Assembly: GCA_025057275.1 (NCBI GenBank)
Contig: JANWXQ010000028.1
Span: 30,797 to 94,796, forward strand
Direction: 5' to 3'
From: Chitinophagales bacterium
GTDB taxonomy: Bacteria > Bacteroidota > Bacteroidia > Chitinophagales > UBA10324
Length of the DNA: 64,000 bases
Shown piece after piece: positions 1 to 8,997 of this stretch. Made by a program: the position numbers and the translations under genes. Within the stretch, counting starts at the first letter, position 1; each line of letters begins with the position of its first letter. The notes below the pieces were generated by a model. That model did not search any database. It was not told the DNA's origin and was given only the letters and a program-made list of their open reading frames with translations.

Positions 1-1
1 T

Positions 2-268
2 GAAGCCCATCGCTTTGCCATCAGCCATCATCGGCAGCGCAGAAGCCGGACCTTATTGCGCACCGAACTGACCGATATTGTCGGCATTGGTCCTAAGACG
101 GCCGAAGCGTTGTTGCGTCATTTTCGTTCGGTAGCTGCAATTCGTCAGGCCGACGAGAAGGAACTGGCCCGAATTGCCGGCGCCCACAAGGCCCGGTTGA
201 TTTACGCCCATTTTCATCCAAACAACCAGGCCCTCAACCCTCCCAACCCGGAAAGGATCTCCAACTAA
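2..268 (+). CDS. uvrC: UvrC, C-terminal fragment (excinuclease ABC subunit C)
   Basis: This is the last 88 codons of a gene that enters from the left edge; the ORF track shows only the part after an internal Met. Reading the same frame back to base 2 gives the conserved UvrC stretch EAHRFAISHHRQRR, followed by LLRTELTDIVGIGPKTAEALL and a helix-hairpin-helix pair (GIGPKTAEALLRHF and ELARIAGAHKARLIYAHF). The tandem HhH domain lets UvrC bind the DNA junction and make the 5' incision during nucleotide excision repair. UvrA is encoded about 34 kb away in the same window. It converges on the Asp-box gene with a 57-base gap. Confidence 0.9.
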   Translation, partial: EAHRFAISHHRQRRSRTLLRTELTDIVGIGPKTAEALLRHFRSVAAIRQADEKELARIAGAHKARLIYAHFHPNNQALNPPNPERISN

Positions 269-325
269 ACCTTCTCTGATGAAGACCGGTGGGCAACCGC
301 AGGCAGCACCTGAAGCAACAGCCGC

Positions 326-3300
326 TCAGCGGTGAAAAAATTTCAATGCCCGCTGTTGCTGACCCGACTGCACTGCAATCAGATACATCCCCTGACCCAT
401 CAGGTCAGGCAGATCCATCGTAACGAGTCCTGAAATTTGTTGTATCTGCTGCCTGTGACGCCTCAGTACTTTTCCGGATGCATCATAAAGCGTTACCTGC
501 AAATCCGCATCAGTAGCATTCTGGTAAACCAGGGTTATGGCATCTTCAGCAAAGGAAGTTGCAAGTTCCACTTCAAACAGACGGGATGAGCGGCCGGTCA
601 AGAAGATGACGGGCGAAAATTCGGCAGATCCGTCGAAGTCCACCTGCCGCAGGCGATAATAGTAGGCCGGATCATTCAAAAAGCTGTCAGCGAACACATA
701 GGTTGTGGGAAGCGAAGTGGTTCCCCGTCCGCTTACAAAGCCAATGACCTCCCAGAAATCAGCCCGCAGCGAACGCTGCACTTCAAAGCCGTGGTTGTTG
801 AATTCGCTCGCCGTAACCCAGCGCAGCAGGTTTACGTTGCCGGCATTGCTGCCTTCAAAGGTGACCAGTTCCACCGGCAGGGTGGTGTTGGTGGGACCCA
901 GGATTTCAAAATTGTCAATAGCAACTCCCGGCGCTGTAATCAGCACATCGGATCGAAAGACAATGCGAAAGGCTACGTTGGGATTTCCCTGAAGCGCCGA
1001 TGTGGCAAACTGCCTCAGCACATAACCGGAAGTGGATCCGGTAAAGAACGGCTCTCCGTAAGGGAAGGCCGTTCCATAGTATAGGGTGTTTGCATAATTG
1101 TACCAGGAGCCTCCGGTGGTGCCCAGCAAGTTCCACGTGCTGCCTTTGTCTAGGGAGTATTCCACGCGGAAACCGTCCCAGTCTGTTTCCACATTGTATT
1201 TCGCATAAAAAGAAATCGTATAGGTTCCTGTTGCCGAAAAGTTGAAGTTTGGTGTGTACAAATAGCTAACCGAGTGATTGACATAATTTCCCGACAACCC
1301 GGTTACCCAGGCAAATGAGCCGCTGTACGTACCGTTTTTGCCGCTGGTGGAGGAATTGCCCCGAACCCATCCGGTGCCATAAGGCGTTTCGGCTCCGAAA
1401 TCATTGGCATTGACATCAAAATTGCCTCCGTTGGCGGCCAGATAGGGAGTTCCCCTGTTGGGCAAAATAAGAATGTAGTTGGTTCGGGTAACTGTAGCTG
1501 CGCCGTTGTTGATGGTCAGTGTCACGGTCTTATATCCCGGCGTGCTGTAGGATTTCACCGGATTTTTAACCGTGGAAGTAGTTGCGTCGCCAAAATTCCA
1601 GCTCCACGATGTAGCCTTGTAGGAAGCATCGGTGAACTGGATGGGAGCACCGACGTAGGAAACGGTTTTGTTGGCGAAAAAGTCAGCCGTCGGGTTAGCG
1701 AAGACGTCAGTGGAAAACAGCCCTCGGCCATGGGTGGCGGCAATGACCAGCCTGTCGCTGCTGCGGATCTGCAACATGCGGGTGCTTACGTTGGGCATGC
1801 CTGTGCTGGCCGGCGACCAGATGGTGGAGGTGCCATTCAGGTCGTCCGTGGTCCAAACGCCGGTTTCGGTGGCCAGCATAGCCTGATCGCTGTTGTTCGG
1901 ATTGAACAATACCCACCAGATGGGCATGTCGGGCAGGTTGCCTTCCACCGAAGTCCATGTGGTTCCTCCGTTGGTCGTCTGCCATACGCTGGTAACGCCA
2001 TAGTTGGAATAAGTAACCAGCAGGTGATTATCGTTGCCGTTCTGCACGGCAATGCAACTGACGTTATTATTGGCAACGGGCGTTCCGATCAGCGTGGCGC
2101 TGGCGCTGCCGTTGGCATTATCTACCCGGATGACCCGTCCATTGCTGGTTCCGATGAAAATGCGGTTGCTGGTATTCGGGGAAACCGTCAAGTGGGTAAA
2201 AAAGCTGGTTCCCGAAGCGCTGCTGATGTTTACCGTAGTGACGGTGTTGGAGGTGGTAGCATTTACGATTCGTCCGTACAAGCCGTAATTGGTACCGTTG
2301 TACGGATTGCCGTAGTTGAAATACAGTACGTTGTTGATGTTATCGTAGGCGGAAGGATTGATGAAATTGCCGACACTGCTGTTGGAAAATACGGAAGAAA
2401 AGGTGTTACCTCCATCGCTGGAGCGGTAAATGTTGGCAAACACATAAGATGCAAACTGATACGAAGGCTGATCCTGGTCTATATGGCAATAGCCGCCGTC
2501 GCCACCCAGGGCTTCGATGGTGGTATTTATGCCCGGGGCGTAATAAAGCTGGGTTCCATTGTCCTGAGAGCCGGCCAGAAACTGGTGATTGCCGGCATTG
2601 GGGTGCATGGCACAGGAGTAGTAGGTAGTGACGTTGTAATTCCAGCCTTTAAAGGAAAAGGTGTTTCCGCCATCGGTGCTGCGGTACACGCCGCCGTCAT
2701 TGCCAAACAACACCACATTCGGATTACCGGGCTGAAAGACAATGGCATGCTGATCGGCATGCACATAAGGCCGGCTGCAGCCGCCCCACCAACTGCTCTT
2801 CTGTGTCCACGTGTTACCGCCATCGGTTGACAAAAACAGATCAATGCCTCCGATCAGCACGCGGTTGGCATTCGTGGGATCAACGGCGGCTATGAGGTCG
2901 TACCAGCCCTGACCTCTGGTAAAGTCGTTGGAGGTGCTGGAGCAGCTCTGATCGTTCCACAAGGGCTTCGGCAGGGTTGTCCAGGTGCTGCCGCTGTTGG
3001 TGGACTTATAAATGTTGTACAAGCCTCCGGTAGAAGCCTGTTCAGTCAGCACATACAGGGTAGAAGCATTGGAGGGGGCACAGGCTATTTCGCAACGGAA
3101 AAAGGCCGAAGTAGGAAAACCATTGGTGCCTGTGTTGAGTTTGGTCCAGGAACCGGCATCGCCGGTGGTGGAGCGATAGATTCCATCGGTTTGCAGGATG
3201 CCCATTGCGGCATATATGGAATTGTCGGCAGCAATTTCCAGATCAGCGGCCCGGTCGGAGGAGGCACCCAGTCCGTTTCCCAGCACCTTGGTCCATGTAG

Positions 3301-4030
3301 CTCCCCCATCGGCCGAGCGGAACACCCCGCCGGAGCCGCTTGCGGCGGATCGGGTGGCTGCATACACATGTCCGGTAACCGGATGGACAACAATTTTTTG
3401 AACATATTGAAAGTCAGGATTGCCCACGGTAGAAGCCAGTGCCGACCAGGTGGCGCCGCCATTGGTGGACTTGAAAATGCCATCGCCCCGGATGGCGTCA
3501 AAATTGTACCAACCTTCTCCCGTGCCGGCATACAATACCTGCGGATTCAGCGGGTCGGCAGCCAACGTGCTGATGGCCAGATTGGCCATCAGATCGTCCA
3601 CCGGCACCCAAACCGGCTTGGCGGCCGTAATGTCATTGGTTTTCCAAATACCGCCGCCTACTCCTCCGGCAAATACGGCCTTACCTGTGGGATCATTAGG
3701 GTCAAACAAAACAGCCCGCGTCCGCCCCGAAACATTGTCGGGACCCCGTTCCGTCCAGACGATACCCGGAATTGCATCCCGCACAGCCGATTGCTGCAAC
3801 TGACGGGTATATTCCAGAGCATAAGCCAGGCGTTCGCGCGGCACATAGCCAAGCGCCACATCCTTGGTCATCTCGGTCTCAAACCGGGCATACAGGGCCG
3901 GCCCTTCATCCGGCAACTGATGTTCGGATTCCTTCTTGGATAGTTTGTGAGGAAGGTCAGAGCTGCGAAAAGTACACGATACTGTGTAAGCGGCAATTGC
4001 AAGAAGAAACCATGGGCGTAATTGTTGCAT
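326..4030 (-). CDS. Secreted Asp-box (BNR/sortilin-like) and PKD protein with T9SS sorting domain
   Basis: A 1234-residue secreted protein. The N-terminus MQQLRPWFLLAIAAYTVSC is a signal peptide, possibly ending in a weak lipobox. The body is a beta-propeller-like array with at least seven Asp boxes (STNGGATWS, SADGGATWT, STNSGSTWT, STDGGNTWT, STDGGNTFS, SSDGGNTFS, TTNGGTTWT). A PKD domain (WSWNFGD) follows around residues 780-855, then a jelly-roll-like segment. It ends with a PVELVTFEG linker and a T9SS type A sorting domain. Specific activity is unknown; such propellers occur in glycosidases and in adhesive or surface proteins. The ORF track starts at 4105, but a perfect TAAATTTG -7 box at 4054-4061 lies inside that extension, so the internal Met at 4030 is preferred. 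It lies just downstream of gldN. Confidence 0.8.
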   Translation of the reverse strand: MQQLRPWFLLAIAAYTVSCTFRSSDLPHKLSKKESEHQLPDEGPALYARFETEMTKDVALGYVPRERLAYALEYTRQLQQSAVRDAIPGIVWTERGPDNVSGRTRAVLFDPNDPTGKAVFAGGVGGGIWKTNDITAAKPVWVPVDDLMANLAISTLAADPLNPQVLYAGTGEGWYNFDAIRGDGIFKSTNGGATWSALASTVGNPDFQYVQKIVVHPVTGHVYAATRSAASGSGGVFRSADGGATWTKVLGNGLGASSDRAADLEIAADNSIYAAMGILQTDGIYRSTTGDAGSWTKLNTGTNGFPTSAFFRCEIACAPSNASTLYVLTEQASTGGLYNIYKSTNSGSTWTTLPKPLWNDQSCSSTSNDFTRGQGWYDLIAAVDPTNANRVLIGGIDLFLSTDGGNTWTQKSSWWGGCSRPYVHADQHAIVFQPGNPNVVLFGNDGGVYRSTDGGNTFSFKGWNYNVTTYYSCAMHPNAGNHQFLAGSQDNGTQLYYAPGINTTIEALGGDGGYCHIDQDQPSYQFASYVFANIYRSSDGGNTFSSVFSNSSVGNFINPSAYDNINNVLYFNYGNPYNGTNYGLYGRIVNATTSNTVTTVNISSASGTSFFTHLTVSPNTSNRIFIGTSNGRVIRVDNANGSASATLIGTPVANNNVSCIAVQNGNDNHLLVTYSNYGVTSVWQTTNGGTTWTSVEGNLPDMPIWWVLFNPNNSDQAMLATETGVWTTDDLNGTSTIWSPASTGMPNVSTRMLQIRSSDRLVIAATHGRGLFSTDVFANPTADFFANKTVSYVGAPIQFTDASYKATSWSWNFGDATTSTVKNPVKSYSTPGYKTVTLTINNGAATVTRTNYILILPNRGTPYLAANGGNFDVNANDFGAETPYGTGWVRGNSSTSGKNGTYSGSFAWVTGLSGNYVNHSVSYLYTPNFNFSATGTYTISFYAKYNVETDWDGFRVEYSLDKGSTWNLLGTTGGSWYNYANTLYYGTAFPYGEPFFTGSTSGYVLRQFATSALQGNPNVAFRIVFRSDVLITAPGVAIDNFEILGPTNTTLPVELVTFEGSNAGNVNLLRWVTASEFNNHGFEVQRSLRADFWEVIGFVSGRGTTSLPTTYVFADSFLNDPAYYYRLRQVDFDGSAEFSPVIFLTGRSSRLFEVELATSFAEDAITLVYQNATDADLQVTLYDASGKVLRRHRQQIQQISGLVTMDLPDLMGQGMYLIAVQSGQQQRALKFFHR

Positions 4031-4053
4031 CGGACCCTGCAACAAGCAGTAAG

Positions 4054-4061
4054 CAAATTTA
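4054..4061 (-). promoter_or_regulatory. Candidate -7 box for the secreted Asp-box gene
   Basis: TAAATTTG on the minus strand matches the Bacteroidota -7 consensus TAnnTTTG and sits 23 bases before the chosen start at 4030. No TTG lies at the expected 19-21 base spacing, so only half of the promoter is supported. Confidence 0.45.
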
Positions 4062-4132
4062 ATTAAATAATGCAAAGCTGAAATACTGCCGCATGCGAGA
4101 TTCATGCAGTTTCGAAGGGCAGCCGGTAGCGG

Positions 4133-4957
4133 TCAGTACGACCAGAGGTCGTGCTCAAAGTTGAAGATATCGGCCTTGATGCGGTCCGATTCGCGCAGGG
4201 CATCCACGCCGGTAGCGTAATCCTGAATACGGCGGTCAAAGACATTGGATTCCTTGATGATGATGCTGGAGAACAGGCGCATTTCCAAGACATCTTCCCA
4301 GCTCCAGCGCTGGCTGTCGTTTCGGGGATTGAAAGCTTCCGCACGTGCCAGAATGGGCCGGCAGGCAGGATAGTACACCCAGAAGATCGGGTATGAAATC
4401 TGTGCGCCTTCGTCAAAGTACAGCGGAGCAATACCCATAATGCGCACCATCATCTGAGACGATTTTTTATTGAAAAACCAATCTTCCTTTATTCGGTAGG
4501 AACGTACCAGATTGGGATTGAACAGGCGTTCCACCACCGTATCCTTAATGTAGTTTCCTTCCAGGTCAGAAATCGGAATGGTATCGAAACCAGCGCCCCG
4601 CTGACGCACCTGTTCGGGCGTGAGGGGTGTTCGGAACTGGTCATCATCGTAAACCTGGATTTCTCCGGAAAGAGCTGCATCGCGCAAAACGGCAACCAGC
4701 GGTTTGAGTTTGCTCCAGTCCAATCCTTCGTAACGGAAGGGCAGGTTCATCTTTTCGTTTACATCAATAAGCCGCCAGATGCGCTTGTGCCAATACACAT
4801 CGTTTTCGCTGACGTAGTCGTAGGGCAACGGTTCGCGCTCTACTACGGCCACCTGGGTATAAAACAGGTCGCGCGGCTGGGTCTCTGTGGTCTGGGCATG
4901 CAGGCCAATGGACTGGACGACAAGGAAGAGGAACAAAACAGCGCGACGCATCAACAT
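4133..4957 (-). CDS. gldN: T9SS ring/motility protein GldN (PorN)
   Basis: A 274-residue protein with signal peptide MLMRRAVLFLFLVVQSIGLHA. The mature part carries the GldN/PorN pattern: DVYWHKRIWRLIDVNEKMN near the start, then a mid region with RIKEDWFFNKKSS and MVRIMGIAP, and a C-terminus with SWEDVLEMRLFSSIIIKESN. In the family, PorN forms the periplasmic ring of the type IX secretion system with the lipoprotein PorK, and it contacts the GldM shaft. It is last in the order gldK-gldL-gldM-gldN, 12 bases after gldM, which is the classic arrangement. Met3 (4951) is an equally possible start. Confidence 0.93.
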   Translation of the reverse strand: MLMRRAVLFLFLVVQSIGLHAQTTETQPRDLFYTQVAVVEREPLPYDYVSENDVYWHKRIWRLIDVNEKMNLPFRYEGLDWSKLKPLVAVLRDAALSGEIQVYDDDQFRTPLTPEQVRQRGAGFDTIPISDLEGNYIKDTVVERLFNPNLVRSYRIKEDWFFNKKSSQMMVRIMGIAPLYFDEGAQISYPIFWVYYPACRPILARAEAFNPRNDSQRWSWEDVLEMRLFSSIIIKESNVFDRRIQDYATGVDALRESDRIKADIFNFEHDLWSY

Positions 4958-4969
4958 AACCTGAATGTT

Positions 4970-6646
4970 TTAAGTGATTTCAATGGGAATGGAATTCAGA
5001 CTGCGGGTGGTGCCATCAGGCCCTTTGGCCTTGATGCTGCGAAAAATAAACGTATCGCCGGGTTTGCAGTTGGAAATAAATTCAGCTACCTTCCCTGAAA
5101 ACCGCGCCCCTGCTGCCTTTTCAATTTTGGGGTCCTGCCGGCGGGGGATATACACCACTTCGTAGGATGTAACCTCAAATTTTACGCCCTGGAAGTAAAA
5201 GTCTTTCAGAACGGCGCCGATACCCTGAGCCACCCGTAGCGTAGAGGCCGGCATTTTGCCTTCCGAAACGCCGTTGATCTGCGCCTGCGGGTCGGGAATG
5301 CGCTTAACCACAAATTCCTGTGTGCCGATTTGCCGCACGCCACCTTCGGTCTGCACCGAAACGTTGATGTTCACCTTTTTACCTACCAGGGATGCATCCA
5401 TTATGGCGTCGTATTTCCCCGGAGATTTTTTCTGAAACTCCCCTGCCGTTACAGAAGCCTGCACCTTATCGGCCGGAAAGCCGGGCACGGAAACGGAAAA
5501 CGGGTTGGGAATACCGGCATAAATGATGTTCAGATTTTCCGAAGCGATAACGGCTGCCCCTTTGGCGGTCTGAAATTCGGCTTCAAACGGATAAAACCGC
5601 GGATTGCCGTCAGGGCCCTGCACCTCCACCGCCCCGCTATACTTTTGAATGCCTTCGCCGGTGGCGATCATCTCCAGCCGACCCATGCCGTATGAAACCG
5701 GTATGGGCGTTCCGCCGCCGATCACGGGATTCTGGGTGAGCTCAAGGAAATTACCATCGGCATCTTTTTTGGCAATGTTATAGTCCAGCGGTCCCTTCCA
5801 TACCTTGGGATTAACGGTGCTGCTGTAGGCTGCAACAAAAATATCGGCCTTATAGGGCTGACCGGCCATTACATAACTCGATGCCGCTATGACTTTGGCC
5901 TGAATTTTATCCACGACAACAATGTCGGCTTTGATTTTCTGATACAGATAATCAATAATAAGACTTTCGGAGTTGCGAATGTCGTTCTGGAATTTGTTGA
6001 GCAGGGTAACGGCTGCTATGGTAGGCACCAGCTCAAAATTCATTTCGGCCCAATTTTTCAGAACCCCATCCTTTTTTTCCTTGGGATCTTCCGCTTCCAG
6101 AGGCATTTGCACTTCCAGTTCCTTTTTTGCTACTGGGTCCTCTACCAAGGCCAGCAGGTCGGCCCGCAACTTGTTGATATCAGCCTGTAGCTGGTGACCT
6201 TTTTTATTGACCACCATGACATTGGTAGCCACATCCAGGTTGCGGTCATCAAACATTTCGGCCTTTTTGAGTTGCTCGGAGATAGGGGCATCGGTGACTT
6301 CCACCTTTTTCCGGGTGCCTTTTTCTACCAACCCTCCTGATTTGACAATGATTTCTTTTTTCAGCTCCTCAATTTTATTGAACAGATCGTCGGAAAGCTT
6401 TTTGGCGATCATGGCTTTGTCCATGAGCGGCCGCGTGCGTTCCGGATCGTTTTGCATTTGCTTTTCAAAAGCAGCGAAAGTCTTGTCGTTCTTGCTGTTG
6501 ATGGCCTCAACCGAGTCGCTGATGCCGGAATTGACCACGTGAAAGGCATGAAGAATTTCTGCTGATACGTTAAGCGCCAACAAAGCCGTCAAAACCAGAT
6601 ACATGAGGTTAATCATGATCTGACGGGGCTCCTTGGGGATCGACAT
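4970..6646 (-). CDS. gldM: T9SS motor/shaft protein GldM (PorM)
   Basis: 558 residues, the usual GldM length. The N-terminus MSIPKEPRQIMINLMYLVLTALLALNV contains the single inner-membrane helix. A helical stretch follows (SDSVEAINSKNDKTFAAFEKQM) and then beta-rich periplasmic domains, ending with PRRQDPKIEKAAGARFSG and FIFRSIKAKGPDG. GldM homodimers span the periplasm, anchor in GldL at the inner membrane and pass energy to the PorK/PorN ring. The start is just after an intergenic gap of 43 bases following gldL. No truncation or frameshift is visible. Confidence 0.95.
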   Translation of the reverse strand: MSIPKEPRQIMINLMYLVLTALLALNVSAEILHAFHVVNSGISDSVEAINSKNDKTFAAFEKQMQNDPERTRPLMDKAMIAKKLSDDLFNKIEELKKEIIVKSGGLVEKGTRKKVEVTDAPISEQLKKAEMFDDRNLDVATNVMVVNKKGHQLQADINKLRADLLALVEDPVAKKELEVQMPLEAEDPKEKKDGVLKNWAEMNFELVPTIAAVTLLNKFQNDIRNSESLIIDYLYQKIKADIVVVDKIQAKVIAASSYVMAGQPYKADIFVAAYSSTVNPKVWKGPLDYNIAKKDADGNFLELTQNPVIGGGTPIPVSYGMGRLEMIATGEGIQKYSGAVEVQGPDGNPRFYPFEAEFQTAKGAAVIASENLNIIYAGIPNPFSVSVPGFPADKVQASVTAGEFQKKSPGKYDAIMDASLVGKKVNINVSVQTEGGVRQIGTQEFVVKRIPDPQAQINGVSEGKMPASTLRVAQGIGAVLKDFYFQGVKFEVTSYEVVYIPRRQDPKIEKAAGARFSGKVAEFISNCKPGDTFIFRSIKAKGPDGTTRSLNSIPIEIT

Positions 6647-6689
6647 GGCTTTATTACTGGTTAGAAGTGAAGACTTTTTCTTGCTCCGA

Positions 6690-7508
6690 TCAACTATTGC
6701 GACCCATGGTCATTGCCGACAGCATGTTGCCGTAAATCTGATTGAGGCTGGACAGGTTTTTGGCCAGCTCAGCAATTTCCGCCCGGTAGCGCTGCGTATC
6801 GCTCACGGATTCATTCAAGTTGACCATGGCCTGCGACAGGGAGCCATAGAACTTGTTCATGGCCTTCAGGTGGTTGTTGGTATCCTGAAGTTCCAGTTCG
6901 TAAATGGCATTGAGCTGAGCCAGGTTTTTGGATACCTGTTGCACCTGCTCGTGGTAGTTGCGGGTTTCGTGGGTGGCTTCGCCCAGCAACTTGGCTGCCT
7001 CGGTAGCATTGGTGTAGGCCACTTTCATTTCAGCCAGAGAGGCGGCTGCCTGACGGGCTTTTTCCGAAAAGTCATTGGTGGCAAACTGGGCATCAGAAAG
7101 GTCTCGCAACTGGTTAATGCTTTCACCCAGGCGTCGGAGGTTATCGCCCAGTCGCTTGATGAGTTCAGGTTCCACATTTTGCTCGGCCATCGCCCGATCC
7201 AGCTGCTGGGTCAGCGTACCGTGGGCATGGGTCTCCTTGAGCATTTGCAGTTCCTCCTCATCAGGGGCAATATCCAGCTCGGGATACAGCTTTTCCCAGT
7301 AGTAATCTTTATGTGGAGGCAGAATCCCCAGCAAAGCGAAGATGAAGGCTTCCGTACACATGCCGATGATCAGCATGGTGCCGGCTCCTTCCCAGTGCTG
7401 CAATTTGAACAAAGCGCCCAACAGCACGATGGAGGCGCCCAGACCAATGATGAGGTTCTTTACGCGCTTTCCGCGTTCGGATTCAAAGAAACGAACGATC
7501 TTTTTCAT
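6690..7508 (-). CDS. gldL: T9SS inner-membrane motor protein GldL (PorL)
   Basis: 272 residues. Two N-terminal membrane helices (LIIGLGASIVLLGALFKLQHW and MLIIGMCTEAFIFALLGILPP) are followed by a long cytoplasmic helical region with repeated heptad-like patterns. GldL is the proton channel partner of GldM. The buried acidic residue of helix 2 (Glu53, in CTEAFIFA) is in the position I recall as important for using proton motive force. The cytoplasmic tail is predicted coiled coil (ATEAAKLLGEATHETRNYHE and similar). It sits between gldK (51 bases) and gldM (43 bases). Confidence 0.94.
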   Translation of the reverse strand: MKKIVRFFESERGKRVKNLIIGLGASIVLLGALFKLQHWEGAGTMLIIGMCTEAFIFALLGILPPHKDYYWEKLYPELDIAPDEEELQMLKETHAHGTLTQQLDRAMAEQNVEPELIKRLGDNLRRLGESINQLRDLSDAQFATNDFSEKARQAAASLAEMKVAYTNATEAAKLLGEATHETRNYHEQVQQVSKNLAQLNAIYELELQDTNNHLKAMNKFYGSLSQAMVNLNESVSDTQRYRAEIAELAKNLSSLNQIYGNMLSAMTMGRNS

Positions 7509-7559
7509 TGTTTATTCAAGTCTTGAATGGTGCTTTACTCAGGTTGGCGGGTAGGTTCA

Positions 7560-8846
7560 TTACCGGTCGTCAATGGATCTACCCAGGAAGGTCAATACAT
7601 TGCGGAAGCCGATCCAGCTTTTGGCCGAATCCTGAAACTCCCACGTTCGGGTGCCGGTCTGGCAGAAGTAAGCTACGTCCTTCCAGGAACCGCCACGAAC
7701 GACTTTTCGTTTCATGGTTATCGGATCATCCGGTTTGGCATCGTACCGGTAATCCGGATTCAGATCATGGAAGAACGAATATGCATTTTCAGAAAAGGCC
7801 GTTGAGGTCCACTCGGCGACATTACCGGCCATGCAGTAAATGCCGTAATCGTTGGGGAAATAGGCATCTACCTTAACGGTGTACATGCCGCCATCATCAG
7901 GGTAGTTGCCACGACCGGGTTTAAAGTTGGCCAGAATACAACCTTTCTTGTTGCGCATATATGGCCCGCCCCAGGGGTAGGGGGCAATTTCACGGTCGCC
8001 CCGGGCAGCATATTCCCATTCGCTTTCGGTGGGCAAACGGAATTCATCTTCCATAACAAGCCCGTTGGCTACCCGCCAATCGTTGTAAAAGCGCGACCGC
8101 CATTTGCTGAATGCCATGGCCTGCTTCCAGGTAACCCCCACCACGGGATAGTTATCGAAAGCCGGATGCCAGAAGTAGTTACGAGTGAAAGGTTCGTTGT
8201 AGGAGTACAGAAAGTCGTGAACCCAGCACAGCGTGTCGGGATAAACGTTGATCACTTCCGACTTGATGACCAACGTGCGGTCAAAGTCATTGCCTTCGGC
8301 CTGGCCGTATTTGTTGTTGACGTCGCGCGCGGCTTCCTTAAAGTCAACCCAGTAGTACACGTAATTGAGCTGACGCACGTCAATTTCCTTACGGCCCAGG
8401 ATGCGCTGGTCTTCCGGGTAGTACATGGAAGCCAGTTGCTCCTGAATTTCCGGATCTTCCCAGTCAATGCGCATGCGCCAGTTGACGATAGGCTCTCCGG
8501 TTTCTGCTTTTTCCGTCATGTAATCACCGCCCAGAATGGTATGAGCTATCGAATCGCGCACCCACTCCACGAACTGACGGTATTCGTTGTTGGTGATTTC
8601 GGTTTCATCAATAAAAAATCCCTGAATGGAAACCTGCTTGGCCCGCTGAATGAGCAGGTTGCTGATGTCTTCATCGCTTTGTCCGATGTGCAGGGTTCCG
8701 CTCTTGACATACACCATGCCGTACGGAATGGTTACGGACCAATACGGTCGGTTAAGCGAGCCCAGCAACTGCCCTTCATAGCCGCCCCGACAGGCAGCCA
8801 GCAGCATCATGCCCGACAGCACAATTCCGATGCTACGCAACTTCAT
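7560..8846 (-). CDS. gldK: T9SS lipoprotein GldK (PorK), FGE-sulfatase fold
   Basis: 428 residues from the chosen start. The ORF track starts 135 bases earlier, but Met46 opens a clear lipoprotein signal (MKLRSIGIVLSGMMLLAAC). The rest is the formylglycine-generating-enzyme/SUMF1 fold used by GldK: NNEYRQFVEWV, VVGVTWKQAMAFSKWRS, FRLPTESEWEYAARGD, and VVRGGSWKDVAYFCQTGTR near the end. In T9SS this fold is structural, forming the outer-membrane-associated ring with GldN. It is the first gene of the gldKLMN run, 151 bases after porP. Confidence 0.94.
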   Translation of the reverse strand: MKLRSIGIVLSGMMLLAACRGGYEGQLLGSLNRPYWSVTIPYGMVYVKSGTLHIGQSDEDISNLLIQRAKQVSIQGFFIDETEITNNEYRQFVEWVRDSIAHTILGGDYMTEKAETGEPIVNWRMRIDWEDPEIQEQLASMYYPEDQRILGRKEIDVRQLNYVYYWVDFKEAARDVNNKYGQAEGNDFDRTLVIKSEVINVYPDTLCWVHDFLYSYNEPFTRNYFWHPAFDNYPVVGVTWKQAMAFSKWRSRFYNDWRVANGLVMEDEFRLPTESEWEYAARGDREIAPYPWGGPYMRNKKGCILANFKPGRGNYPDDGGMYTVKVDAYFPNDYGIYCMAGNVAEWTSTAFSENAYSFFHDLNPDYRYDAKPDDPITMKRKVVRGGSWKDVAYFCQTGTRTWEFQDSAKSWIGFRNVLTFLGRSIDDR

Positions 8847-8997
8847 ACCGGAAGAGGGCTTTGAAACGAGTGAGCCCGTAAAAGTAAAAAACTTCCGTAA
8901 CGGTGCAAACGCCATTAAAATTTTTGGATCGGGTGTTTTAGCCGATAACCGAGTCATCCCTTTAGACGTTTGGGAAGGCATTATGTTTCAATGCCGA
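8847..8997. other. Intergenic region between porP and gldK
   Basis: A 151-base gap on the minus-strand path from porP to gldK. It begins with a 6-base inverted repeat (GGCATT/AATGCC at 8977-8995, 7-base loop) right after the porP stop, without a convincing T run. I found no perfect TAnnTTTG box for gldK here, so it is open whether gldK is read through from porP or has its own promoter. Confidence 0.4.

Noticed and set aside
320-335. CCGC/GCGG hairpin followed by six A at the end of uvrC and the Asp-box gene
   Set aside because: Only a four-base stem and the T run is on the wrong side for uvrC; weak as a terminator.
1730-2830. A 366-residue plus-strand ORF inside the Asp-box gene
   Set aside because: It lies fully antisense to a gene with clear domains; its Gly/Val/Ile-rich composition is a reading-frame shadow.
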